Positions 45,329-53,711 of a stretch of DNA of 64,000 bases are shown piece after piece. A program made the position numbers and the translations under genes. Every line of letters begins with the position of its first letter. Position 1 is the stretch's first letter. The notes beneath the pieces are model-generated. The model had not been told where the DNA came from. It worked only from the letters and a program-made list of their open reading frames with translations, and searched no databases. The DNA comes from Lachnospiraceae bacterium (GTDB taxonomy: Bacteria > Bacillota > Clostridia > Lachnospirales > Lachnospiraceae): assembly GCA_949383255.1 (NCBI GenBank), contig CASJPF010000005.1, positions 1 through 64,000 on the forward strand. The letters run 5' to 3'.

Positions 45329-46180
45329 TCACTTTATATTATTTACAAGCTTGCTTTTATGTATTGCATACAACGGAAGTGCAATAAACACCATACCACC
45401 AAGAATATTTCCAATTGTAACTGGAATCAAATTTGACGCAAAACCACCAATTGTCAGGTTGGATACAATCTGGTCCGCAGTAATGCCATACAGTTCTTCC
45501 GCCTTTGCCACATAGGTATCATTCATACTTGCAATAATTCCCGCAGGAATATAAAACATGTTGGCAACACAGTGTTCCCAACCGCCAACGACAAATGCGC
45601 AAATTGGAAAAAAGATTGCCCACACCTTTCCTGCAATATCTTTTGCAGCAGTCGCCATCAATACTGCCATACACACAAGAATATTACAGAGAATCCCAGA
45701 ACATATTGCCTTAAACGGCGTAATTGTCGCCTTACCATATGCCACTTTGATAGTAAATGCACCAAGCGCTCCATTTGTGTAGTCAAGTAGTCCACTAAAA
45801 TATACCAATGTCGCAATCAATACCGCACCAACCATATTACTAAAAAATACAATAACGAGCGTCTTAATCATTGTAAGCGCACGAAATCGCTTGTCCACCA
45901 CCCCTGCAATCAAAAGACAATCTCCCGTGAAAAGTTCTCCTCCCACAAAGACAATCATCATTAAACCAACTGGGAAAATACACCCCGCAAGGGTTTTGGA
46001 AAGTCCCTGATTTGCAATATTATGTACCGCGGCATTACTCGACGCTCCACCAAACGCAATAAACGCCCCCGCCATTATACCAAGTAAGATACACTTTAAT
46101 ATAGGAAGTTTTACCTTCCCCTCTCCCGCATTCATATTTGCGTCTAGCACCTGCACTGGTGTGTTAAATGCATTCTCCAT
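45329..46180 (-). CDS. focA: formate/nitrite channel (FNT family, FocA-like)
   Basis: A 283-residue membrane protein with six helices and the FNT signatures GGASSNAAVHNIA (first half) and GELFTGDCLL (omega loop region), plus SGILCNILVCMAV and GGWEHCVANMFYIPAG, where the conserved central His is present. FNT pentamers pass formate, nitrite or hydrosulfide. In a fermenting anaerobe formate is likeliest, but pyruvate formate-lyase is not in the window. Start follows AAAGGGAGATGAGAAA. It is transcribed alone, divergently from the LacI-type gene. Confidence 0.88.
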   Translation of the reverse strand: MENAFNTPVQVLDANMNAGEGKVKLPILKCILLGIMAGAFIAFGGASSNAAVHNIANQGLSKTLAGCIFPVGLMMIVFVGGELFTGDCLLIAGVVDKRFRALTMIKTLVIVFFSNMVGAVLIATLVYFSGLLDYTNGALGAFTIKVAYGKATITPFKAICSGILCNILVCMAVLMATAAKDIAGKVWAIFFPICAFVVGGWEHCVANMFYIPAGIIASMNDTYVAKAEELYGITADQIVSNLTIGGFASNLIPVTIGNILGGMVFIALPLYAIHKSKLVNNIK

Positions 46181-46376
46181 TTTCTCATCTCCCTTTTCTT
46201 TTTATAGACTCTGCAAGACTATTTTGTGCAATATTAGTAATACCTATTTGACGAACTATAAAGCTTTTTGTCATATAATGTATCACTTTTCTTTGCTATC
46301 TATTTAAGATTATAACGCATAAAATATAATTTGCAAATAATTTTCCCTGATAATTTTGTGATAGGAGTTGAAAACA

Positions 46377-46526
46377 ATGTTTATATCATGTAAACTTATA
46401 TGCAAAGGCATTTCTTGGAATGCCCAGAGAACGAATTTTTCCGAAAGAGAGTGTTCACTATGGTTACAATTAAGGACATCGCAAACCGTCTTGGTATCGC
46501 TCCCAGTACCGTTTCCAAAGGATTAA
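46377..46526 (+). CDS. possible upstream leader ORF overlapping the LacI-type gene
   Basis: An ATG at 46377 has AGGAG nine bases upstream, a better ribosome-binding site than that of the regulator itself (GAAAGAGAG before 46460). The 49-codon frame (MFISCKLICKGISWNAQRTN ...) ends at 46524-46526, 67 bases inside the regulator gene in another frame. It also spans a small hairpin GGCATT/AATGCC (46406-46423). This could modulate translation of the regulator; it may equally be fortuitous. Confidence 0.3.
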   Translation: MFISCKLICKGISWNAQRTNFSERECSLWLQLRTSQTVLVSLPVPFPKD

Positions 46527-47485
46527 ATGATGCCAAAGATATTAGCCCAGAATTAAAAAAACTGGTTCTTGACACCGCAATTGAAATGGGATATGTCACA
46601 AAACGCATGAAAAAAGAGACGAGAAAACGCCTCTGCATCTTTGTTGAAAACATGCAATATGAAATGCCCGGCGACTTTGGTTTTGATATTATTCTAGGCT
46701 TTAAACAGGCTGCAATCCGCAATAATTGGGACGTTACAGTTGTGCCAATCACCCCGCTGTTACAATTGCGCGACCCCTATGACCGCTATATGGTTAAGAA
46801 TAATTTCCACGGCGGATTTCTGGTTGGTTTTGCTTTAAAAGACCCTTGGATGAGCCAATTACAAACCACCACAATACCGACTGTTCTCTTTGATAACTAT
46901 ATCCGAAAAAATCCAAATGTTGGCTATGTTGGCACAGATAGTTTTGAGGGAATTGATTTGGCAATTGACCACTTAACCGAGCTGGGTCACTCTAAGATTG
47001 CTCTGCTCAATGGGTCTCCCAATTCGATGGTCACTGTCAACAGATATGATGCGTATATTAGCAGTATGCAGAGCCATGATTTAAAAATTGATGAAAATCT
47101 AATTGCGCATGGACATTATGTAGAAGACAGCGCAAAATATCATCTGCCCTCTCTATTAAAAAGTGGCGCAACTGCTATTGTATGTGGTAATGATTTATTA
47201 GCGATTGGTGTCATTAAAGAATGCGCGCGCCTAAACATTAAGATTCCACAAGAATTAAGCGTTGTAGGCTTTGACAATCTGCCTATAGCAGAAAAGATTA
47301 CCCCCGCGCTCACCACAATTTGTCAGAACCGAATTGATCTTGGTCGGAACTCTTACGCTGCTCTTTACTGGCTTATCGCAAAAGTTCCAATCTCAAAATC
47401 ATTACTCAGGCCCCACTTAATCATACGCAACTCCACAGCGATGCTTTATACACCCCAAAAGCGAAAGAAGCCCCCATTTCTTTAA
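46460..47485 (+). CDS. LacI/GalR-family transcriptional regulator
   Basis: A 341-residue regulator with the LacI helix-turn-helix at the extreme N-terminus (MVTIKDIANRLGIAPSTVSKGLNDAKDIS), a hinge region, and a periplasmic-binding-protein-like sugar-sensing domain (FDNYIRKNPNVGYVGTDSFEGI, GHSKIALLNG, AIVCGNDLLAIGVIKE, VVGFDNLPIAEKITPALTTI). The start at 46460 is fixed by this conserved N-terminus; 20 extra codons upstream are not part of the family. No sugar operon adjoins it: the formate channel is divergent and lysA converges on it 14 bases away, so its targets are unknown. Confidence 0.92.
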   Translation: MVTIKDIANRLGIAPSTVSKGLNDAKDISPELKKLVLDTAIEMGYVTKRMKKETRKRLCIFVENMQYEMPGDFGFDIILGFKQAAIRNNWDVTVVPITPLLQLRDPYDRYMVKNNFHGGFLVGFALKDPWMSQLQTTTIPTVLFDNYIRKNPNVGYVGTDSFEGIDLAIDHLTELGHSKIALLNGSPNSMVTVNRYDAYISSMQSHDLKIDENLIAHGHYVEDSAKYHLPSLLKSGATAIVCGNDLLAIGVIKECARLNIKIPQELSVVGFDNLPIAEKITPALTTICQNRIDLGRNSYAALYWLIAKVPISKSLLRPHLIIRNSTAMLYTPQKRKKPPFL

Positions 47486-47499
47486 GTGGTGGGAGGATG

Positions 47500-48771
47500 T
47501 CACAATCCAAGTTTTTTGTAAATATCAAAACAGTCAAATGTTGCAAAATAATCCTTTGGCGTCTCTGCACGTCGAATTAACTGCACTTGATTGTCCTCTG
47601 TCAGCAACAACTCTGCGGATTTGAGTTTTCCATTATAGTTGTATCCCATCGCAAAGCCATGCGCACCCGTATCATGAATTGCTAAGTAATCACCTATATC
47701 AATTTTAGGAAGCATTCGGTCCACTGCAAACTTGTCATTATTTTCGCAGAGAGAACCTGTAATATCATACTTGTGATCGCAAGGCTTATTTTCCTTGCCA
47801 AGCACAGTAATATGATGGTATGCTCCATACATAGCAGGCCGCATTAAATTCACTGCGCAGGCATCTACACCAACATACTCCTTATGGGTATGTTTTTCAT
47901 GAATTGCCTTTACAATCAGATGACCATATGGCCCCATCATAAAACGCCCCAATTCTGTATAGATTGCCACATCTCCCATTCCTGCTGGCACAAGTACCTC
48001 CTCATATACTTTTCGCACGCCTTCTCCAATTGCTCGAATATCATTTGGTTCTTGGTCCGGTCTATATGGAATGCCAATTCCTCCTGATAAATTAATAAAT
48101 CGAATATTGGCTCCTGTTTCCTTCTTAAGCTTTACAGCCACCTCGAACAAGGTCTTTGCAAGCGTTGGATAATATTCATTGGTGACAGTATTGCTTGCAA
48201 GAAATGCATGGATACCAAAATTTTTAACACCTTTTTTCTGCAAAATCCGGTATCCTTCAAAAAGCTGTTCTGTCGTAAAACCATACTTTGCATCTCCTGG
48301 ATTATCCATAATATCTGTTGTAATCTGGAAAAGTCCCCCCGGATTATAGCGGCATGAGATTGTCTCTGGAAGTTTTCCAATTGTTTTTTCCAAAAAATCA
48401 ATATGCGTAATGTCATCTAAATTAATTGTGGCACCAATCTTTGCCGCATATGCAAATTCTTCTGCCGGAGTATCATTAGAAGAAAACATAATGTCTTTTC
48501 CTTCCACTCCAATTGCATCGCTCAGCATTAACTCTGTGAGGGAAGAACAGTCACAACCAAAGCCATATTCCCGCAAAATATGAATTAAAAATGGATTGGG
48601 GGTTGCCTTAACAGCAAAAAATTCTTTAAATCCTTTATTCCATGCAAATGCTTCTTTTAACGCACGCGCATTTTCTCGGATTCCTTTTTCATCATAAATA
48701 TGAAATGGCGTTGGATAAGTTTTTACAATCTCTTCAATTTGCTCTTTTGTAACAAATGCTTCTTTTTTCAT
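47500..48771 (-). CDS. lysA: diaminopimelate decarboxylase
   Basis: A 423-residue fold type III PLP enzyme: Schiff-base K55 in FFAVKATPNP, the Gly-rich LSGGIGIPYRPDQ, the substrate-side ELGRFMMGPYG, the catalytic Cys region TGSLCENNDKFAVDRMLPKIDIGD and the C-terminal GAHGFAMGYNYNGKLKSAELLL. It converts meso-diaminopimelate to lysine. The ATG at 48771 is preceded by AAAGGAG at a longish distance (14 bases); a GTG at 48795 would add eight residues. It sits 35 bases after the TrmB-like regulator gene in an operon. No lysine riboswitch is visible upstream. Confidence 0.92.
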   Translation of the reverse strand: MKKEAFVTKEQIEEIVKTYPTPFHIYDEKGIRENARALKEAFAWNKGFKEFFAVKATPNPFLIHILREYGFGCDCSSLTELMLSDAIGVEGKDIMFSSNDTPAEEFAYAAKIGATINLDDITHIDFLEKTIGKLPETISCRYNPGGLFQITTDIMDNPGDAKYGFTTEQLFEGYRILQKKGVKNFGIHAFLASNTVTNEYYPTLAKTLFEVAVKLKKETGANIRFINLSGGIGIPYRPDQEPNDIRAIGEGVRKVYEEVLVPAGMGDVAIYTELGRFMMGPYGHLIVKAIHEKHTHKEYVGVDACAVNLMRPAMYGAYHHITVLGKENKPCDHKYDITGSLCENNDKFAVDRMLPKIDIGDYLAIHDTGAHGFAMGYNYNGKLKSAELLLTEDNQVQLIRRAETPKDYFATFDCFDIYKKLGL

Positions 48772-48806
48772 TGTTGGTATTTTTTCTCCTTTCACAACGA
48801 ACTCTT

Positions 48807-49538
48807 CTATTCTAGTTTTTTATTTGTTCTGGTCAGCTCTATCAGTTTTATCTCATTTCTAAGAGAATCTTTAAACACATTTACAAAATTTTTTTGACCA
48901 CAATATAGACAACTATCTGTAATATCTCCTGTCATCTCTCCAGTCAAAACATAACTAGAATCCACAATTAGCCTTAGCTGTCTATCTTTTTTATTTGACA
49001 AATAGACAATACAACCTTTTATCTGGACTTCAGATATGGCACTCACAAGAAGCACTACTTTTTTCCCCTCCGCTGCAAGCTGTTCTAATTGTGTTCTAAA
49101 CTGTTGAAGATATTCTTCTGGCATAGATAAATACACGCGATATTCAACATGTTGTAGCATATTATAGATTTTATCCATAATATGTCTGTGACTGCTAATG
49201 GTAATATACCCCTCTGAATTATCCCTAATTTGTGGTATCTGTGTGGTGAGTTCCTGCTTTAATCTTGTTAGCTGTCGAATCCTATTTTCACAAAAATCCT
49301 CTATAAAAACCGCGGTGTACTTGTTCGTTTCTCCTTCGAGCAAATATGCCGCGCCCTCCTCAACCAAACTGGCAAGCGCACTGTACACATTAGAGCGCGA
49401 TATTCCTGTGAGCTTAGACACTTCATAACCTGACAAATCTTTATTTTGCAGCAGACATAGATAAATCGTTGCCTCCTGCCTAGTCAGACCAAACTGCACT
49501 AACTTTTCTGTCAAAACACCCAACACAATATTATCCAT
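48807..49538 (-). CDS. TrmB-like transcriptional regulator
   Basis: A 243-residue protein with an N-terminal TrmB-type winged helix (LTEKLVQFGLTRQEATIYLCLLQNKDLSGYEVSKLTGISRSNVYSALASLVEEGAAYLLEGE), a connecting helix, and a C-terminal domain resembling the PLD-like/TrmB effector part. A CLYCGQ motif near residue 218 hints at metal or redox sensing, though only one CxxC is present. I start at the ATG at 49538 (GGTGATGAG upstream); the 13 codons further up run into repeat copy E. It leads an operon with lysA, so control of lysine synthesis is possible but unproven. Confidence 0.82.
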   Translation of the reverse strand: MDNIVLGVLTEKLVQFGLTRQEATIYLCLLQNKDLSGYEVSKLTGISRSNVYSALASLVEEGAAYLLEGETNKYTAVFIEDFCENRIRQLTRLKQELTTQIPQIRDNSEGYITISSHRHIMDKIYNMLQHVEYRVYLSMPEEYLQQFRTQLEQLAAEGKKVVLLVSAISEVQIKGCIVYLSNKKDRQLRLIVDSSYVLTGEMTGDITDSCLYCGQKNFVNVFKDSLRNEIKLIELTRTNKKLE

Positions 49539-49561
49539 GCATCTCATCACCCACTTCCGCA

Positions 49562-49697
49562 GTAACAGTTCAGACAAGCTGACCTGTTACTGCAAAAATC
49601 CATTAAAAATCGCCTTTGGCGATGAATTTTTGCTTGCAGCCACCACGCTTTCCTACGGTATTTGCAGCACAGTGCAAATACCTGTCTGAACTGTTAC
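49562..49697. repeat. copy E of the hairpin element (136 bp) with flanking 8-bp direct repeats
   Basis: Perfect 15-bp terminal inverted repeats GTAACAGTTCAGACA. Inside: end-pairing CCTGTTAC, the hairpin TTAAAAATCGCC/GGCGATGAATTTTTG, and GGTATTTGCA paired with TGCAAATACC. Flanks CTTCCGCA (49554-49561) and CTTCCACA (49698-49705) match in 7 of 8 bases. It lies in the leader of the TrmB-lysA operon, between promoter and start codon. Copy B shares about 60 nearly identical bases in the reverse orientation. Confidence 0.88.
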
Positions 49698-49755
49698 CTT
49701 CCACACAACTATTTTTTCGTATCAGCTTTACCAAATAGTAGTTCTCAACAGGAAC

Positions 49756-49784
49756 ACTATACTATGTACCACGAAAAATGTCAA
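49756..49784 (-). promoter_or_regulatory. promoter of the TrmB-like/lysA operon
   Basis: Minus strand consensus TTGACA (49784-49779), 17-base spacer, TATAGT (49761-49756). The leader of about 210 bases to the regulator ATG contains the whole of repeat copy E. Confidence 0.65.
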
Positions 49785-49821
49785 GAAGCATAACAAAAAT
49801 TGTGTTCTGGTTTTAATTATG

Positions 49822-51915
49822 TTATTCATCACTTTGCATACTTGGAAGTCCTTCTGCACGCCAGCCTTGTCCATCTACATCTTTAAATGCCAAATAAACT
49901 TTGACTTCTCCTTCCCCATAATCATCGCTGTAAGAAAATTGAAATACATACTCTTTCTCATCTTCAGAATGGCGCACCTCCTCAGCAAGAGATAACTTTT
50001 TCGTATTTTCTGCAAATTCCTGCTGCTTTTGGTCAGAGTATGCGACTCCTGTGGAAAGTGCACAGATACCAGCGTAATCATGCATGTTATAAGCCCCCAT
50101 ATAATCTAACAAACACTGGCTTACGCTTGTTCCAGAATTTTGCGCAATTGACTGATAGAAACTGTCATCTTGTTTTAAAAGCTTTGGCAAGGTTGCCTGT
50201 TCTTTATGAAAAAGTTGATATTTCTGCTCCCCCTCTTTGTAATACACTGTGGCAAGTTCTATGGTATCCCAACAAATCATTCCATAAGAATGTTCTCCTA
50301 ATGGTAAGACATTCGTTGCCATTTTCCATGTTTTTGTCACCCCGTCTTCAAATGGTGTATCATATTTTGAGACAAAACGGTCAAACGGCACATAATCCTC
50401 CAATAACGCTGTATTATATGCAAACAATTTGTCGTTCTCAACATCATAGACATAACCAGTATCAACGGAATATGGATATGGTGTAATCACTGCCTTTAGT
50501 TGTCCAGTACCATTTTGGTATACTGTGACATCACAAGCTTTTCCCGTCTGCACTGCTTGACAATGCAGTGCTTTTAAGTCTACACTGTGTACAATGCGTT
50601 GTTTTTCCAAATCATATACAAAAAGTCCACTTGAAATATGAAATAAAATTCTATCCGAATCTACATAATCCAGAGAACAAAATTCCAAATCAAACATTGT
50701 ATTTTCTGCCCATTGCGCTTCTTGATGTGCTATAATATGTTCCGAATCTGCAATATTCTGTGTGGAATCATTTGCTTTGTCTAATTCCGCAGAAAAATTC
50801 AAAGTATTATTATCCAATAGTATCGTCTGCTGCATGGTTTCACTCTCTGAAAGAATGGTCTTATTTGTATCAGATAACACTGATTTTGCATCTGTTGCAC
50901 ATGCAGCCAACGTTAACATTACTACAACTGTGCCAACTGCCAATTTCCAGTGCACAGTTTTTTGATATTCCAATATATTTTGTATTCGCTTCATTGTATT
51001 TCCCTCCCCAAATGCCAAAGAACTAGCCGAAAACTTTCTTTTATTTACTGCGAATGCTAGCATTAATCTGCTATACTCCTTGCGCAACTCTATATCAAAT
51101 CCTGCAATAATTTTCTCGTCACAGCTCATTTCCATATCAAGACACATCAAATGGTATGCCACCCACACCAACGGTTGAAACCAATAGACTACCACCAATA
51201 ACCAAGCAACTCTTTTTATTAGATAATCTTTTCTTTTAATATGATACTCCTCATGCGCCAAAATACACTGCTGTTCGACTTTACTTAACCGAAATGGCAA
51301 ATAAATTTTTGGAGAGAGAATCCCAAATACAAATGGAGACCGAATACTATCACATTCATAAACGCAACCATACTGCCGTATTCCAAATTGAATCTTTCTT
51401 TTAATTTTTCGGAGTGCAACAATTGTATAACAAATCAGTCCCAACATTCCAGACAACCAAAAACATGCCAAAATATTGATCCATTTATTATTCTTAAAAT
51501 TTGTTGTCTTTTTTTCTGCATGAAATATATCTGCCATATAGATATTTTTATCTGTTTCATATTCTTGGTAAGCAATACTTTCTGTATTGTCTATTGTAGT
51601 TTCCTCTGTAATTTTCTGTGGTCTTTCAACTACTGTCTGAGCTGTCGCAGCAGTATTGCTTGTATTGGAAACTTTTTCTAAATTAATATTTTTTAATTCC
51701 ATTTTTTCACTGTTAAACAAATTATACACACTAATCCCCGAATCAATAGAGCTTGGTATTATTAGCCGAAAAGCTACCACAAGCCAAAGGAAATATGCAA
51801 AACTTTTTGGAAATCTTTTTAGTAAAACTCTTACGGCAAGAACAATGAAAATAACAATTCCCGCATTTAGACTTTGTTCCACAATTTTTAAAAACAATGC
51901 ATTTATTATCTGCAT
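49822..51915 (-). CDS. BlaR1/MecR1-like M56 metalloprotease sensor
   Basis: A 697-residue membrane protein of the M56 family: helices at about 12-35 and 40-55, a loop, a helix near 145-165, and the cytoplasmic zinc protease motif HEEYH at 221-225 followed by the membrane stretch VAWLLVVVYWFQPLVWVAYH and the second-half CDEKII. A further helix (about 326-343) leads to a roughly 350-residue extracytoplasmic domain with no penicillin-binding SxxK motif that I can find, so the trigger is probably not a beta-lactam. In BlaR1, sensing leads to cleavage of the BlaI repressor. The ATG at 51915 follows GGAGATGAGG. Located 14 bases after the BlaI-like gene. Confidence 0.88.
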   Translation of the reverse strand: MQIINALFLKIVEQSLNAGIVIFIVLAVRVLLKRFPKSFAYFLWLVVAFRLIIPSSIDSGISVYNLFNSEKMELKNINLEKVSNTSNTAATAQTVVERPQKITEETTIDNTESIAYQEYETDKNIYMADIFHAEKKTTNFKNNKWINILACFWLSGMLGLICYTIVALRKIKRKIQFGIRQYGCVYECDSIRSPFVFGILSPKIYLPFRLSKVEQQCILAHEEYHIKRKDYLIKRVAWLLVVVYWFQPLVWVAYHLMCLDMEMSCDEKIIAGFDIELRKEYSRLMLAFAVNKRKFSASSLAFGEGNTMKRIQNILEYQKTVHWKLAVGTVVVMLTLAACATDAKSVLSDTNKTILSESETMQQTILLDNNTLNFSAELDKANDSTQNIADSEHIIAHQEAQWAENTMFDLEFCSLDYVDSDRILFHISSGLFVYDLEKQRIVHSVDLKALHCQAVQTGKACDVTVYQNGTGQLKAVITPYPYSVDTGYVYDVENDKLFAYNTALLEDYVPFDRFVSKYDTPFEDGVTKTWKMATNVLPLGEHSYGMICWDTIELATVYYKEGEQKYQLFHKEQATLPKLLKQDDSFYQSIAQNSGTSVSQCLLDYMGAYNMHDYAGICALSTGVAYSDQKQQEFAENTKKLSLAEEVRHSEDEKEYVFQFSYSDDYGEGEVKVYLAFKDVDGQGWRAEGLPSMQSDE

Positions 51916-51929
51916 AACCTCATCTCCAA

Positions 51930-52289
51930 TCACTCAATATGTTCATCAATCATTCTCTTAATCCTCTCCGCTTCCTGTTCAGATATTGTTTTTCCTCCAA
52001 GAAATGCCGTTAGAAATTCTGGAAGCGAACCGTCAAATGTACGTTCCACAAAATAGGCACTCTCCTTAGCTTGTACTTTTTCCTTAGGAATCAGCACTCG
52101 AACTGTAGCCTGTACATTTTCAATATACCCTTTATCACACATTTTTTTTATCTGTGTGTATGTGGTAGACTTCTTCCAACCAAGCTTTTGATTACACAAC
52201 TGCACTAACTCTCCAGAATTAATTGGCGCAAATTCCCAAACTACCAGCATAAAACGATAATCACTGTCACATAATTTGAAATTTTCCAT
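51930..52289 (-). CDS. BlaI/MecI/CopY-family repressor
   Basis: A 119-residue winged-helix repressor: MLVVWEFAPINSGELVQLCNQKLGWKKSTTYTQIKKMCDKGYIE with the family's KKSTTYT recognition helix, and a C-terminal dimerisation helix (EQEAERIKRMIDEHIE). The site normally cut by BlaR1 (Asn-Phe in BlaI) falls in the C-terminal half; here FVERTFDGS lies in that region. Paired with the M56 sensor directly downstream. Its own promoter carries two 16-bp palindromic operators (52326-52369), as expected for autoregulation. Confidence 0.92.
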   Translation of the reverse strand: MENFKLCDSDYRFMLVVWEFAPINSGELVQLCNQKLGWKKSTTYTQIKKMCDKGYIENVQATVRVLIPKEKVQAKESAYFVERTFDGSLPEFLTAFLGGKTISEQEAERIKRMIDEHIE

Positions 52290-52322
52290 TGTATTAATCC
52301 CCCCATATCTTTATAATATTTT

Positions 52323-52381
52323 TAGGTCTATAAGTATAGACTTGTTGAGTAAAGTCTATACTTATAGACCTAATTTGTCAA
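52323..52381 (-). promoter_or_regulatory. BlaI-type promoter with double palindromic operator
   Basis: Minus strand -35 TTGACA (52381-52376), 17-base spacer, -10 TAGACT (52358-52353). Two copies of the near-palindrome GTCTATAAGTATAGAC lie at 52326-52341 and, reverse-complemented, at 52354-52369; extended to 19 bases the two form a perfect inverted repeat with 12 bases between. The upstream copy fills the -35/-10 spacer, so repressor binding would exclude polymerase. Confidence 0.8.
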
Positions 52382-52388
52382 TCTTTTT

Positions 52389-53018
52389 CTACCATTTTGT
52401 TTCAAATTCCCTACACTTGTCTATTTTATTTCTTAAATTCATTCTAAGCTCTTCAACATCTCCATAGTATACGCAGCCATCCATTCCCAAATTTCTAGCT
52501 GCCTCAACATTTGCTGGCATATCATCAATAAAAAAGCACTCCTCAGGATTCAAGGAAAACGTTCGGAAGAAATCAAGATATGCCGCTGGTTCTGGCTTAA
52601 GCAGTCCATGCTCACAGGAAATCCAGATTCCTTTCATATACGCAATTGACCGAATATACTGACTAAATATCCGAAAACGATGTGAAGTATTGGACATTAA
52701 ATATAGGTCAAATCCATTTTGTGCGAGCTCTTCCACCAGTTTCTCCATAGGCGGATTAGGCGGCTGTATCATACGATACTCTCTAATAAAACGCTCTACA
52801 ATACTATGTAAATGTTCTGGGATTCTCTTGCAAATAGAGGCAATCGCCGCCTCATCTGTAATTGTCCCCCTATCCATTTGAAGCCACTCCACCGATGCAC
52901 AGAGGTGATTCTTTATCCATCGAAAATCCTCTTCATTCTCCACATATCCCAAAATATATTCTCTAGCATTGTATACTGTCAATACATTTCCCATATCAAA
53001 CACAATATTCTTAATCAT
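52389..53018 (-). CDS. HAD-family (subfamily IA) phosphatase, YihX-like
   Basis: A 209-residue haloacid-dehalogenase-type hydrolase. Motif I is IVFDMGNVLTVYN (nucleophile Asp; the second Asp is replaced by Gly-Asn as in GNVL-type members), motif II LYLMSNTS, motif III Lys in GLLKPEPAAY and motif IV FFIDDMPANVEAARNLGM. Such proteins dephosphorylate small metabolites such as sugar phosphates; substrate unknown. The ATG at 53018 follows GGAGG and GAAGG; the longer reading to 53054 enters a structured repeat. It is the last gene in line after the Opp, ApbE-like and lepB genes, but a GC-rich structured gap of 158 bases separates it from lepB. Confidence 0.88.
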   Translation of the reverse strand: MIKNIVFDMGNVLTVYNAREYILGYVENEEDFRWIKNHLCASVEWLQMDRGTITDEAAIASICKRIPEHLHSIVERFIREYRMIQPPNPPMEKLVEELAQNGFDLYLMSNTSHRFRIFSQYIRSIAYMKGIWISCEHGLLKPEPAAYLDFFRTFSLNPEECFFIDDMPANVEAARNLGMDGCVYYGDVEELRMNLRNKIDKCREFETKW

Positions 53019-53038
53019 TGATTTACCTTCTTTCCTCC

Positions 53039-53139
53039 GCGCAGGTCCGTGCAATCGAGTAGGGAAGGTTATTTCCCCTACTCGCCGCGCGACCTGCGCG
53101 CCACTTTAGTGGCATATTTCCTTTGCGCAGGTCTGTGCA
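53039..53139. repeat. GC-rich structured intergenic element
   Basis: GCGCAGGTCCGTGCA (53039-53053) recurs as GCGCAGGTCTGTGCA (53125-53139), and GACCTGCGC (53091-53099) is the inverse of its first nine bases. Between them is a 9-bp hairpin CGAGTAGGG/CCCTACTCG (53056-53084), and a small CCACT/AGTGG stem follows at 53101-53112. Locally GC-rich against an AT-rich genome. Different from the GTAACAGTTCAG family. Confidence 0.6.
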
Positions 53140-53176
53140 TAAAAGCAAAAATCGACCGCAAAAGCAGCCGATTCCC

Positions 53177-53689
53177 TTATTTTAACACTTTTATTTCTGG
53201 ATAATATTCAAATGTGGCTTTGCCAACAATTTCCTCTAAATTCACAAATTTATTCTCCCAAAATCTTGAATCCCAAGAATTATTGCGGTTGTCTCCCATC
53301 ATAAAATAACAGCCTTCTGGTATTCTGTAAGGTCCAAAATCCTCATAAAATCTGTTTCCTGTATAATCTGATATTTCTTTGCCATCAATGTATATCTTAC
53401 TGTCAATTCCCTCAATTACTTCTCCCGGCAAACCAATAATCCGTTTTAGATACAACGTCTCTCCGTCATCAGGATAGTAAAAGGACACAATATCTCCTCT
53501 TTGCGGGCTGTCATATAAATATGCCAGGCGATTAATCACAATCCTGCTCCCTGTCATAACAGCTCCTTCCATTGAGCCTGTTGGCACCAACGCGCTTGCA
53601 ACAACATTATTTTTTAGCCAAAAAGCAACCGCCAGCGCGAACAAAAGCATCTTTGACCATTCATAAATTCCCCTTACAATCTTCTTCAT
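53177..53689 (-). CDS. lepB: type I signal peptidase
   Basis: A 170-residue signal peptidase I of the short Gram-positive type: one N-terminal membrane helix (about 13-33), nucleophile S39 in VPTGSME, general base K82 in LYLKRIIGLPGE, box B RGDIVSFYYP and box E GDNRNNSWDSRFW. It removes signal peptides from exported proteins. It begins 22 bases after the ApbE-like gene and is probably co-transcribed with it and the Opp operon. Given the many exported proteins in this window it may be one of several copies. Confidence 0.95.
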   Translation of the reverse strand: MKKIVRGIYEWSKMLLFALAVAFWLKNNVVASALVPTGSMEGAVMTGSRIVINRLAYLYDSPQRGDIVSFYYPDDGETLYLKRIIGLPGEVIEGIDSKIYIDGKEISDYTGNRFYEDFGPYRIPEGCYFMMGDNRNNSWDSRFWENKFVNLEEIVGKATFEYYPEIKVLK

Positions 53690-53711
53690 AGTATGCCTTT
53701 CTATTATAATG

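Noticed and set aside
49539-49821. Lysine riboswitch upstream of the TrmB-lysA operon
   Set aside because: The leader is almost entirely repeat copy E; no L-box landmarks were seen.
49822-51915. Classical beta-lactam sensor BlaR1
   Set aside because: The protease and membrane parts fit, but no penicillin-binding motif set was found in the outside domain.
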